This document shows positions 32,666 to 44,409 of a stretch of 64,000 nt of DNA, one piece after another. Position 1 is the first letter of the stretch; each line of letters starts with the position of its first letter. Source of the stretch: Lutraria lutraria (Eukaryota > Mollusca > Bivalvia > Venerida > Mactridae); NCBI GenBank assembly GCA_964023205.1, contig OZ026851.1:14053637-14117636 (forward strand), read 5' to 3'. Both the position numbers and the translations under genes were made by a program. The notes under the pieces are model-generated. The model was not told the DNA's origin, ran no database searches, and worked only from the letters and a program-made list of their open reading frames with translations.

Positions 32666-33371
32666 TACAATTTGTGTAAAAATAACTTTAGATGTAATCG
32701 AGCGTTTATGGTCTCTGACTAGTAATCACTAGCCCCTCACTGCTGATAGTTTGAATCCAAATTAGAACAAAATTTCATGTTAGAGGAAGCTGTCAAGCTA
32801 GCTAAAGGAAGGGCGATGGATCTATTCAAGTATACGCCTACGGTCTTCATCCGTCGTGTAAACAAGAAAGTAGGCATTTACTCTTGTTGCTGAAGCGATG
32901 TTAAACTTCCAATGAAAGAATAAGCAAGATGCTAAATCAATTAATTAAGTGTTAAATAATATTGAACAGATAAGCTGGCACGTATACTAGTAGTTAAAGA
33001 TGTATAGAACACCGGTGTGAACATACAATTAACACTGTTGCTGCAAGCAAGAATGAATTCTTGACTTAAGTGTAAATATTAATTACTTTTTTGACAATTC
33101 AAATTGCTTGCACCTAAGGATGACGAAATTACTCTGCTAGGAAAATGTTTAATTGCCTTTCTGTGTAGCTCTTAAGACGTTTTCTTCTGCAGAAAGTATC
33201 GGAGTGGGAATCGTGTCTGGATTAAACGAGAAATCACCAAACAACAGTGCGACATTAACTTGAATTGTCAAATAATTACACGTAATTTAAATAGCAAATG
33301 TGACAATTCCATTTGAAAACAAACATTGTAAAGGTCAAACAATTCCAGCTCGTGAAGTGATTGAACTCAGA
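32666..33371. other. AT-rich spacer
   Basis: No supported gene, RNA or repeat. Confidence 0.4.
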
Positions 33372-33550
33372 TTATAATCAAAGTACTGAAAGTACTCATA
33401 GAAACTGAACTTACATAGACTTGCACTGCAACATGGAACAGGAACTAGTTTAACATTTGCATGGCGGATGTAGAAAAACGAAGTACTTTGGTCCACATGA
33501 AAAAATTAATGCGCACGGGGCGAATGACGGCTATGATAAGCTGAACTATC
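33372..33550 (+). repeat. AGTACT dispersed repeat, copy 3
   Basis: Matches copies 1 and 2 from AATCAAAGTACTGAAAGTAC to GACGGCTATGATAAG, including GCATGGCGGATGTAGAAAAA. Confidence 0.7.
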
Positions 33551-33759
33551 GCATGCACAATTTCTTTTTACAATCTCATTGAAGTGAAACTTCACAGAAG
33601 TTATATTGAATCTCTGATACTGGCATTATAGATCAACAGGTAATCATTTACAAGTTTCAGTAAATCTCAATGTGGCTTATCATGACCGCATCGCTATATG
33701 GATTTTAAATGGTTCTATAAAGTAGTTCACAACTAATGAAAGGAGGGAATAATTGTCCG

Positions 33760-35568
33760 CTGTCAGCACGCTTGACTATTCTCAGTGCTTGATAATGAAA
33801 GAATGCAAGAATTTACTGTCCGCTTACAGCACGCTCGACTATTCTCAGTGCTTGATAATGAAAGGAGGCAAGAGCTGTCCGCTGACAGCACGCTCGACTA
33901 TTCTCAGTGCTTGATAATGAAAGGAGGCAAGAGCTGTCCGCTGACAGCACGCTCGACTATTCTCAGTGCTTGATAATGAAAGGAGGCAAGAGCTGTCCGC
34001 TGACAGCACGCTCGACTATTCTCAGTGCTTGATAATGAAAGGAGGCAAGAACTGTCCGCTGACAGCACGCTCGACTATTCTCAGTGCTTGATAATGAAAG
34101 GAGGCAAGAGCTGTCCGCTGACAGCACGCTCGACTATTCTCAGTGCTTGATAATGAAAGGAGGCAAGAGCTGTCCGCTGACAGCACGCTCGACTATTCTC
34201 AGTGCTTGATAATGAAAGGAGGCAAGAACTGTCCGCTGACAGCACGCTCGACTATTCTCAGTGCTTGATAATGAAAGGAGGCAAGAGCTGTCCGCTGACA
34301 GCACGCTCGACTATTCTCAGTGCTTGATAATGAAAGGAGGCAAGAACTGTCCGCTGACAGCACGCTCGACTATTCTCAGTGCTTGATAATGAAAGGAGGC
34401 AAGAACTGTCCGCTGACAGCACGCTCGACTATTCTCAGTGCTTGATAATGAAGGAGGCAAGAGCTGTCCGCCTACAGCACGCTCGACTATTCTCAGTGCT
34501 TGATAATGAAAGGAGGCAAGAGCTGTCCGCTGACAGCACGCTCGACTATTCTCAGTGCTTGATAATGAAAGGAGGCAAGAGCTGTCCGCTGACAGCACGC
34601 TCGACTATTCTCAGTGCTTGATAATGAAAGGAGGCAAGAACTGTCCGCTGACAGCACGCTCGACTATTCTCAGTGCTTGATAATGAAAGGAGGCAAGAGC
34701 TGTCCGCTGACAGCACGCTCGACTATTCTCAGTGCTTGATAATGAAAGGAGGCAAGAGCTGTCCGCTGACAGCACGCTCGACTATTCTCAGTGCTTGATA
34801 ATGAAAGAAGGCAAGAGCTGTCCGCTGACAGCACGCTCGACTATTCTCAGTGCTTGATAATGAAAGGAGGCAAGAGCTGTCCGCTGACAGCACGCTCGAC
34901 TATTATCAGTCCTTGATAATGAAAGAAGGCAAGAGCTGTCCGCTGACAGCACACTCGACTATTATCAGTGCTTGATAATGAAAGGAGGCAAGAACTGTCC
35001 ACTGACAGCACGCTCGACTATTCCCAGTGCTAGATAATGAAAGAAGGCAAGAGCTGTCCGCTGACAGCACGCTCGACTATTATCAGTGCTTGATAATGAA
35101 AGGAGGCAAGAACTGTCCACTGACAGCACGCTCGACTATTCCCAGTGCTAGATAATGAAAGAAGGCAAGAGCTGTCCGCTGACAGCACGCTCGACTATTA
35201 TCAGTCCTTGATAATGAAAGAAGGCAAGAGCTGTCCGCTGACAGCACACTCGACTATTCCCAGTGCTAGATAATGAAAGAAGGCAAGAGCTGTCCGCTGA
35301 CAGCACACTCGACAATTCCCAGTGCTTGATAATAAAAGAAGGCAAGAGCTGTCCGCTGACAGCACACTCGACTATTCCCAGTGCTTGATAATAAAAGAAG
35401 GCAAGAGCTGTCCGCTGACAGCACACTCGACTATTCCCAGTGCTAGATAATGAAAGAAGGCAAGAGCTGTCCGCTGACAGCACACTCGACAATTCCCAGT
35501 GCTTGATAATGAAAGAAGGCAAGAACTGTCCGCTGACAGCACGCTCGACTATTCTCAGTGCTTGATAG
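33760..35568 (+). repeat. 59-bp minisatellite, about 31 copies
   Basis: The unit is CTGTCCGCTGACAGCACGCT, CGACTATTCTCAGTGCTTGA, TAATGAAAGGAGGCAAGAG. CTGTC-CGCT-GACAG is a short perfect hairpin in most units. Units are nearly identical from 33830 to 34800. After that they diverge (TTATCAGT, TTCCCAGTGCTAGATAATG, GAAGAAGG, ACACTCG) and two-unit blocks recur. Because 59 is not a multiple of 3, the long ORFs on both strands (33785-33973, 34317-34621, 35148-35594) simply cycle through three frames of the repeat. Confidence 0.96.
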
Positions 35569-35599
35569 TAAACAAACTTTTGTCTAGAGAACAATACAA

Positions 35600-35840
35600 A
35601 TACGAAATGTATCTATGTAGCACTTAAGATTTAAAAAGAGCCGTCTGTTAACAGACTAAGAAATATTATCATGATATAGTTCCATACTTTTGCACTAATG
35701 TAGAAGGAAGCGATATTTATAATTTCATAAAAAGAGTTATCTAACTTGTTTTTCTGATACCTCTGGACACTAACATAAAGTTTCAAGTCAATCCCATAAG
35801 TGGTTACTGAGATATGTACATGATAGTAACTTTCCATATT
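35600..35840. repeat. Dispersed repeat fragment (AAAAAGAG...TTACTGAGATATGT)
   Basis: Shares TCTAACTTGTTTTTCTGATA, GGACACTAACATAAAGTTTC and TTACTGAGATATGTACAT with 41085-41190. It resembles the widespread bivalve repeats that contain TTTCAAGTCAAT-type motifs. Confidence 0.5.
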
Positions 35841-37276
35841 CTTCGAAAAGTCGAGCTAAAATGGTTAATGAACTCTTTCAGGTACTCGAATGGGAATACC
35901 TACAATCATGATTATTGAAAAATTTCAAGACTATAGATGGGAATACGGGCTTGATTTTCAGAATGCAATCAGTCAAAATCAAAAGGAGAATTATTGGCCT
36001 TGGACAGTGACCTCCAATTATGATCTAAAAGACATTTATGTAGTAACAAGCAAATATCTTCAGTGTTTTAATCACGTGATTCGTCATAGTCCTATAGATA
36101 TCTAGGTGTTAAATTATGTTGTAAAGATGACTTAAATTCTTGGAAAATTCTGAAATTCTAAGAAAAAGTGCTGGATGACCCTTAGGTAAACTAGCACAAA
36201 ATCTTGTTTTTTAATAAGAGAAACCAAAAGTGATGACGTCATCAGAAGTTGTGCACAATTCTGAAAATGAATGCCATCCTCCAATAAGTTAGTTCATTTC
36301 CCGAAATATCCGTCAGCACAGGAAAAGAAAATATATTGAGCACTATGTATAATTGCAGTGTTATATTTTGCATGTTTTTATCCTGAACGGTAAAATAACG
36401 TATTTACGTAACAATGCTTTTAATTCAAGCCGCGCTCAGTTATGAAATAAAAGAAAATGAACATGTCAGAATGTTTAACAGTATTTGTGAAGTTCGCATT
36501 GAGAATCCAAAATTCCCGGACACTTTAGTAGTCTGGCTAAGTTTCAGTCTGTCGTTTGTTAAACTAATAACATACTAGTATCAGAAAAACTATGAAACGA
36601 AATGATTTCGAGTATTTTTTTTTTTAAAAACTCCCAATGCTTTAAACGCAGCTCATAGAAAGTTGCCGTCATTTTCTGCCAGAGTTGTGAGAATCTCGCA
36701 GAATCTCATTAATCGAGATGAGACATAACGTGTTTTATCGGTCCCGAGAGTGAATATCACAACGACCAGAATTAAACAGCTACATTTCACGGAGACAATA
36801 TTTACATTTCTACGACTGATACCATTGGTATTTTGTTTTACAAGAGGACCCAGACATGATTTCATTCATGTTAACCAGAATAAAACCTGTCAGATCAAAA
36901 TATCAGACAATTTGGAATCAATCTTTAAATTGGAAGATTCAATGAAACTCCGCAAACAGTACTACGTCAGCAATTAGTCAGTAAATGGAGGACGACTAAC
37001 CGAAAAACACGAAGTCTTCAATCAAATTGTAACGGAAAACATGTACAAGAGTGGGTTAAAACTCATGGTCCGTTACATAAGCTTCATGCATCAGTAAAAT
37101 AATATTTGATGATAAACAAGTACCTATAATTCTCACCTGAACATATGTTAATTCCAGTGTCCAAAAAAATGCACCACACTATCAAAAATAATTTAAACTA
37201 CAATGTCCAACACTTAACTTCAATATGTCATTGAGGGTTTCCAAATTTTCTTTATTAAATGTCTTTCCGTGTTTAT
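35841..37276. other. Spacer, nothing firmly recognised
   Basis: ORFs at 35890-36105 (plus), 36653-36865 (minus) and 36750-36977 (plus) show no family motif and no paired splice signals. It contains one TGACGTCA palindrome (36234-36241). Confidence 0.35.
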
Positions 37277-37637
37277 TTTCAATTTTGAACACAGTCCTTA
37301 ACTTTCACACTGAATTTTCTTCCATGTTTGCTTAGGCTACTGTGTAGTACATATATAGTGTAAACGCATGTGTTGAGGATTTTTTACAATGTGAAAGCAA
37401 AGACAATTGGGGTTAGGAGTTTTAAAAAACCAAAATAATTGTATTTTTGTCAATCAAAACACAAACTTATCATATCTATCAATGAAACCTAAAATAAGCC
37501 GTTTTGAAAAAACAACATTTTTTCAATGTCAACAATATATACAAGATGGATTGACAAATATACAGTTATTTTGGTTTTTTAAAGCTCCTAACCCCAAGCG
37601 TATGTGTGTGAAAGTTGAGGACTGTGTTCAAAAATTG
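37277..37637. mobile_element. Hairpin element with two nested stems
   Basis: The outer stem is TTCAATTTTGAACACAGTCC...CTTTCACAC (37277-37310) against its inverse (37603-37637). The inner stem is GGGGTTAGGAGTTTTAAAAA (from about 37408) against TTTTAAAGCTCCTAACCCC (about 37577-37597). The left arm carries about 95 bp between stems that the right arm lacks, so something was inserted or lost. ORFs here (37407-37673, 37588-37857) follow the palindrome and are not supported as genes. Confidence 0.65.
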
Positions 37638-38847
37638 AATTATGTTGTATCAACGTATCGAAGATGTGGTTAATTAAAGACTTTACTATTCTTTGTGTAT
37701 CATCGTGCACGTGTTGGAAGACATAATAAACAACAAATCTAACGGTTCCATTTGTCTGCAGAATAAAAATATGCGACGCATACAGTTGACTGTTAAATAT
37801 GGTATCATTATGAAATGTTTCACTAAAACAAAAGAACTGCCTGCATAGTTCAAACATTTACAAATGGGATCTTCCATGTATGCAATAACATTGCTGATCT
37901 AAAACTTGAACTATACCTCTCATGTCTAATGAAAAACAAGTTTTGAAAATAACCTATTCCAGCTTTTTACAAGAACGAGTCAATGCAATGATATCAATTG
38001 ATTTGTTTTAATTGAATATATTTAATACCGAATGGTATATAAATACATGTCGGCGAACTTCAAAGAAATCGATGACACGGTATAATCGTCCTTAATTGAC
38101 ATTTCAGAATCCATTTTGAAGCAATCTATATTCCAATGTGGACCTGATGTTTATTTCTATAATTGTGGGTGTTTCCCAGTACAACTCTACCTAATTTGTT
38201 CAGGACTGTGTAATCTACTGTTCTTTACTATAGTTGTAGTATAATGAAACAAGAAAATGGAAGATTATTGTAAATCTCAATTCTAAAACCTTAAGACCAC
38301 CTGATTGTAAAAACAAACAGTTATCGACCAGATTTGTTATCATTTTTTTTCTTTATTTCAACGTTTTTTTTTTCAACATGACATGTTAATTATTGAATAG
38401 CTCCTACATAAGTGACCCCACAAAGTCTCATGAGGTCTAATCCCTAAATTGTTTTATTAAACCTAATAAGAATGTAGACTTGACACCTAGTCAAAAAGAA
38501 GGGTCGTAAATTTATTGATTCATGGAGATGATAATATGACTTAATTCTTGTTGTTTTTATAAGCATATAACTGCTTATGTAAATAGAAACTAGTCTATCA
38601 ATGACACTGTCTGTTTTATTATCCCCTACTGTGGAAATAGGTCACATGCCTCGCATTCCAGGCTCAATGTATTTGACCAGTTTCAATTATGATTGCATGC
38701 ATCAAACACGGTTTTCAATACGGTTTAAGGGAGAAAACTTATTTGTTTTTCTTTGGGAGGGAGGAAGTAATTAAATAAAGTAAATCTTGATCAAGGTCGA
38801 GGGTGTGAGAGAGTGTTGGCATGTTCTCGTTTTGCTGTCCTTGGTGT
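37638..38847. other. AT-rich spacer
   Basis: No supported gene or repeat. Confidence 0.4.
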
Positions 38848-39258
38848 TTATTTTTTGGAGGTCACTTATATGTGTTTATTTTTTGGAGGTCACTTATATG
38901 TTGTTTACTTTTTGGAGGTCACTTATATGTTGTTTACTTTTTGGAGGTCACTTATATGTTGTTTACTTTTTGGAGGTCACTTATATATTGTTTATTTTTA
39001 GGAGGTCACTTATATGTTGTTTACTTTTTGGAGGTCACTTATATGTTGTTTATTTTTTGGAGGTCACTTATATGTTGTTTATTTTTTGGAGGTCACTTAT
39101 ATGTTGTTTACTTTTTGGAGGTCACTTATATGTTGTTTACTTTTTGGAGGTCACTTATATGTTGTTTACTTTTTGGAGGTCACTTATATGTTGTTTATTT
39201 TTTGGAGGTCACTTATATGTTGTTTATTTTTTGGAGGTCACTTATATGTTGTTTACTT
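38848..39258 (+). repeat. 29-bp minisatellite, about 14 copies
   Basis: The unit is TTATATGTTGTTTACTTTTT followed by GGAGGTCAC, with ACTTT/ATTTT variants. No unit contains a stop in any forward frame, so three overlapping ORFs (up to 196 codons, 38787-39377) appear, each cycling through LFGGHLYVV, YFLEVTYML and FWRSLICC. The overlap of all frames argues for a repeat artefact, not a protein. Confidence 0.95.
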
Positions 39259-40459
39259 TTGTTGTTCACGTTTGGTACGTCAAAATTCTTACAAGAACAA
39301 TGTTCTGTGAAACAACAACAACAACAACACGTTATGTAAAACTATCGTGGGATGTGCTAAGTCAATGCCATCGCTAATGTTTGTATATAAGAAGGTCTTG
39401 TGATGAAGGCTTGGTGTATTGACTAATGTTGATAATAAATCACAATTAGGTTCAGAATATGTAACTTCTTTGATCAACATGCGTGTCTATCATTAATTTT
39501 ATCACACTGAAAATCTTGAGCACATTAAATCAATGCGTTTGTCTCATTAAGGTTAAGTGTCTTTGCCTTAATCACCGAGAAACCCATTTGTTTAAAATGC
39601 GTGTTTTACAAACATCTAGCATTTGAATACAGCATTAAATTTGATGGTTTTCATTTACATATTTTAATCAATTTTATTTACAGTCAATCTCATTTATTCG
39701 TGCCGAATGCAATTTAACGGATCTATTACTGTCGTGCATCCGTCGTGGAACATCAGAAATACAAATAATGTATGTTTATAAACGCTACATTGCAGATTGC
39801 ATTTCTTCACAACTTAACAATTTTCAAGGGAGACATTATCTTTCCTGTTGGACAAATCGTGTCGTATTAAATGAATTACATCTATACTAAGCGTAGACTA
39901 AAATTTAAAAGAAAGTAAAAAAAAACAATTTTTGATACAAACTACAGAAAAATCTCATTTTGAAAGTCCTACAATATGTTCTTAAGTTTGAAATACGGGT
40001 AAAATATCCATTTTTTTCTTCGTTTCTCGAATTCCTTTCTAGGACAGCAATATTAAGCAATTACGAGTGAAAAATTCGCATATGTCATTTTTCTGGAGGA
40101 AGAGAAAAAAATCCTGTCACAGCAAATTAAAAGAATCTTCAATAAAAATGTGTTTGTTGACTGAAATAATTGTTGCTTCGTTGAATATAGACCATAAACA
40201 TTATAATTATATAGGAGGCGATGACAAAAAAGGAAATGAATGATGGCATAAGAATGTCTCTTTTTTCATGAAATTATATGTTAGGAAAATCTACTGGTAT
40301 TTTGTACATACAACACAATGTAAACTGTCGTCTGGTGTGGGTTAACAATACCATTAGGGTGTCAAAGCCAACACACCAGGCATCTGTTTCTCTTTGCGTG
40401 ATTGATTTTATTGTCTTTCAGGTTGTACGTGACGTGTTTTATAACTAAATATCTCTCTA
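39259..40459. other. AT-rich spacer
   Basis: A short (ACA)n run lies at about 39312-39330. No supported gene. Confidence 0.4.
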
Positions 40460-40482
40460 GGGGGGGGGGGGGGGGGGGGGGG
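40460..40482 (+). repeat. Poly-G tract of 23
   Basis: An uninterrupted run of G, long enough to form G-quadruplexes and to be error-prone in sequencing; the exact length may be unreliable. Confidence 0.9.
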
Positions 40483-40687
40483 TCTTGATTAGACTAAAAC
40501 AAATCCTATACAAAGAATGAAGAATCCTGTCTACGTTTCTTAGTATGTAAAAGAATTGCTATTTCTGCTCCTTTTCTAGGCTGTCCTGATGTGTTTCATA
40601 GCAACGACGTTCTTTGAAGGAAATACGACCGAATTCATTAACCGAACGCCTACATTGGCAACTGCCGACAGCAATTCTTTTTTTAAC

Positions 40688-40735
40688 AAGAACTGACCGC
40701 GTACTCGACTATTCTCAGTGATTGATGGTAAGGTT
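40688..40735 (+). repeat. Solitary relic of the 59-bp minisatellite unit
   Basis: ACAAGAACTGACCGC, ACTCGACTATTCTCAGTG and TTGATGGTAAG follow the order of the 59-bp unit and match the last unit of the array best (it ends CTTGATAGTAAAC). The hairpin part is degraded. Confidence 0.6.
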
Positions 40736-40769
40736 TTGCTTAAAAGAAAATACCAGTATCTATATACCA

Positions 40770-41045
40770 GTAGTGTTTGCCCTATTTTTCCAGCCAATCA
40801 GCTGCCGATATTATTTGAATTTTGTACCGATTAATTTCATGAAGACGACTGTCTGGGCTTTTAAGCAGATATAGTCTGAACTACTTTTATTAAGAGTACG
40901 ATGGGAAAAATAGGGGAAACACTAAGTTGGTTAGTGTCTAAAATGACAGTTCTACATGAATTAGAAACACCAGTCGCTCACTAACACTCGCTTCCCCTAT
41001 TAGCGTATCTAATTTCATGTAGAACATTTTAGACACTAACCATTA
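40770..41045. mobile_element. Hairpin element with inverted arms
   Basis: GTTAGTGTCTAAAAT...GTTCTACATGAA (40931-40962) is inverted at about 41007-41040 as TTCATGTAGAAC and ATTTTAGACACTAAC. A further inverted pair, AGTAGTGTTTGCCCTATTTT (40774-40793) against AAAATAGGGGAAACACTA (40911-40928), lies just to the left. Non-coding. Confidence 0.6.
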
Positions 41046-41084
41046 CATTATGTCTTATTTTCATAATTATATTCATAATAAGTT

Positions 41085-41190
41085 CAAAAAGAGCCATAAT
41101 CTAACTTGTCTGTCTGATGCCTATGGACACTTACGTGAAATTTCAAGCCGATCCCAGTGTTTACTGAGATATGTGCATAATAGAAACTTG
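41085..41190. repeat. Dispersed repeat fragment, second copy
   Basis: Matches 35730-35830: AAAAAGAG, TCTAACTTGT, TGATGCCTATGGACACTTAC, TTTACTGAGATATGTGCATA. Confidence 0.5.
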
Positions 41191-41202
41191 CATGCAACAC
41201 TT

Positions 41203-41548
41203 TTAAAGGGGCATACCCTACAACTGACAAACATTCTGTGAAAGTGTAAACATGTGCTAGCTGTATATGTAAAACAATATATAATGGATAACTGCAGGAA
41301 GAACATGGGTCATAAAATGACTAGTTCAGGTACTAGCCGCAAAAAACATAGCTATGAATAATAAATCACTTCCACCCAAAAATGTCCATGACTAAATGTA
41401 TGTGTCACAAATACATATGATTTTATTTTTAATTGGATGAATTTTTTGCTGAAACTTTCTTCGTCGGCTTTTTTCTTTACAAGCTTCTAATTTATCATCA
41501 TTTTGCCTTAATTCTAAATGCACCAAGTTGTAGGGTATGCCCCTTTAA
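41203..41548. mobile_element. TTAA-flanked MITE (piggyBac/Kolobok type)
   Basis: TTAA (41203-41206) then AGGGGCATACCCTACAACT; at the other end AGTTGTAGGGTATGCCCCT then TTAA (41545-41548). The TIRs are perfect over 19 bp and the element is 338 bp between TTAA copies. TTAA target duplications are the hallmark of piggyBac and Kolobok families (established). No transposase inside. Confidence 0.85.
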
Positions 41549-42835
41549 CCATATGCAACGCCGACGCAAAGTCGACTGCAATAGCTCTCCATGTTCTTTA
41601 AACAGCCGAGCAAAAAACCTTAAAGAAGCGCATAAAAAGTAATCAGTCCCACTAATGAAACAAATTAAATAAGAAATTTCTGTAATTTGGTGGGTGAGTT
41701 GAGATAGGTGACCACTATAGTTACCTAATATGATTGACATTTATTTAATTGTTCGCTTTTTGAACAGAAATAAAGTCGTGACGTAGTTTATTAAGAACGT
41801 CTTCTGAAATAGCAAGTGAAGTAATCAAGCGACTTAATATGGCAGTTAAAGACTTTTCAGCATGAGACGTTGGCGTAATAGTCTTGGAAACAGGTCGATT
41901 AGGTCCAGGAAATGCTTATAACTTATATAGACCAGTACCAGAAACAGTAAAAATAGTCGTAGTCTGCTAGGCTATTACGTTGGGTCGAATTTAATAGAAT
42001 AAACACCTATGATACGGTCAAGAAAAGTGGTATTTAGTGCTAATTGCAAGGACAGTTCATCACAACGTTTGGTAGGCATACATACATTTACCAACGTATG
42101 GTCACAAAGTGTATCTTCAAGACACCACAATATAGTGACTATTAGTTTTAGTAAATATCTACAGTTGATTGATTTGGTCATTATAGCCGACAGTACTCGT
42201 CAATGCTAAAGTTTTAGCGTTAGTTCTTTAATTTGCATTTGACAATAATTTGATAGAAACTATGATTTCGTTATGTAAAAGACGACATAGAAACGCGGGT
42301 CCCAATAATACTTGACTGCTGTTAAGATATGTTTATAATTTGTACTGTTTTAAAAACATGATTATGAAAAGTACATTATCACACCCATTTTGGTCACCAA
42401 ATACGTCTTGAAGTATCTCAAATCTAATTCAATATCCGAAGAAAAAACAAACAATTATTGCCAAAAGGACAAATCTAGCGCACTGTACTAGAAGATATGT
42501 CAATACAATTAACGACTATAAGACAAACTTGGTACTTTCCTGATTTAAATGTGATGACGAGGAATATTTCATCTGTGTTATTTTTTTGTTGTGAGAGCTT
42601 TGATAAAATAAGAAGCATTTCTTAAGCGCCAGATGTGTCCAAAGAAACAGTGATTATAAAATAAATCTATTTGTTTTCATGTCGATTTAGTTACTAGTAT
42701 TATGTATTTTTATCAAAGGAATGTCTGAACATGATTGATCGGAAGACATATGTTGAAAAACTAAAAGAATTAAGGTGGAAACTCGAAACGTTCAAGGTGT
42801 AGCAGTAATGTATAAATGGCTGTGATTTTATCCAG
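41549..42835. other. Spacer, nothing recognised
   Basis: Overlapping ORFs on both strands (41975-42209) have no family features. Confidence 0.4.
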
Positions 42836-42990
42836 TCCTACAAGCTCAGTTGATAGAGCATCTGAAGGTCGCGGGTTTGAGCACTGCATCGAGTACTTTG
42901 TTTTCCTTCTCCTATTACAGCGGCTTGTCGGAAATCACGACGGTGAAATTGATACGCCTTTGTAAGCTCCTTCTTGAATGAAAAATGAGA
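42836..42990 (+). mobile_element. tRNA-headed SINE (third type)
   Basis: ACAAGCTCAGTTGATAGAGC (box A) and GGTCGCGGGTTTGAGCACTG (box B) with tRNA-like spacing, followed by a non-tRNA body. The head resembles the AGCTCAGTxGGTAGAGCA class of tRNAs (Lys/Arg-like). Box B deviates from GGTTCGANNCC, so it is not a functional tRNA. Confidence 0.6.
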
Positions 42991-44384
42991 TATTAAGTAA
43001 AACATGAATGAGCGGAGGTTTCTGAAGTATTACATACCCTAATGCAAGCATTGATTTCTACCCATTAAACTCCTGTTAATTTTCATTGTATATGTAAAAT
43101 GAATGATTTATAAATCATTTACCATGAGATTTTTCTGAACAGTGTTATTTTGGAATTTATTAACATGAAATTAAAAATGCTATATAAACATAGAAAGGGG
43201 AGAGCACTAGTTAAAAAAATATTACCTCCCTTTATGATAAAAAGTCAAATATAACTGACCCAGGTTCAACATTTCAAAATGGTTTATGATTGAAAGTTGA
43301 AATTTATTCAATTATATCAGAATGTCACAATTTATAAGGATCAGAGACCTCTAACTTGTGTTCACAGTCATTGAAAGTTTGCATTAGTGTCCGTAATCCT
43401 TAAAGTCCCATAAGCTTATAAATGTATCGGTCTTAATAGTTTATGCATGTCCTATAACAGAGGAATCCGTTGTGTTTTCCCCCCGTGCATACTTTATAGC
43501 AAGAAAAATTTTTTCCGAAACCACAATCGTATTTGTTTTCAATATCATTGAAAAAAAACTATTTATAGAACAGTTGTGTTTTCCCGCAGCCATGTTATGC
43601 CCACGTCATAGTGTGACGTCACTCACTCTACATATTTCCAGTTTACAAAAAGCAAAATTCACAGCGAAATGAGTGTTTTAGGAAGAAAAAGGGCTCGTTT
43701 CGTCGGTAATTATTATGTTGGAAAAATATTAGCCATTGCTAGTTCTTTGCATATTTTTTACAACAAAAAGCTAATGGAACTTTAAGGCAAAGAAGCGTCG
43801 CCTATTTATGGCTTATGAAGTTTTTTTAGCTAGACTTAGTGTGTCATTCTGACTGTTTATTGTTCTTTGGTAACAGGAGGCTAGTGTCAGGATTACCATT
43901 ATCTTGTACCTATTTATAAACATCAGAACGTGTTTCTCCATAAAAGTTCCATCCTCTTAAACAATAAGTAACCTTTTACAGAACGTATATATACAATCCT
44001 TCATAATGTTTATCTGCTGTACTATAAATATACCATGACGTCACAAATTAGTCACATTACTCTCGCAATGTCTTTTGTTAAAAAACAACACTTTAGTTCC
44101 TTAGGAGAAGAAGCGTTTTTACCCAAAATGTTAATTATTTCGTTTTATTTTGTGAACAAAAGCCATCCTTAGGAACAATAGAAGACCGGTGACCTTTAGT
44201 CAGAGGTCATTATGCTTAAGATAATCCAAGCTAAAGTCTGCATTTAAAAGCAACGAAAACACATTAAAAGCTACATCATGTTTAAGGCTTTTGGTAAAAT
44301 AAGAACTTTTTGAAAGACGTGGTATTTGTTTGCAATACTCGTAAACAACGCAAATACATGTAATAAGAACCAGATAAAAACAAA
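42991..44384. other. AT-rich spacer
   Basis: Two TGACGTCA palindromes (43614-43621, 44036-44043). The 66-codon ORF at 43472-43672 has no recognisable motif. Confidence 0.4.
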
Positions 44385-44409
44385 AACAACAACAACAACA
44401 ACAACAACA
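44385..44409 (+). repeat. (ACA)n microsatellite
   Basis: About 8 ACA/CAA units; it gives the poly-Cys run of the minus-strand ORF at 44200-44448, which is therefore an artefact. Confidence 0.9.

Noticed and set aside
33785..35594. Repeat proteins in the 59-bp array on both strands
   Set aside because: The unit length is not divisible by three and both strands are open; this is expected of a stop-poor minisatellite.
36653..36977. Overlapping ORFs on opposite strands
   Set aside because: No family features and no splice-site pairing; sense/antisense overlap in AT-rich DNA is expected by chance.
38787..39377. 196-codon repeated membrane protein
   Set aside because: All three forward frames are open at once, so selection on any single frame is not shown.
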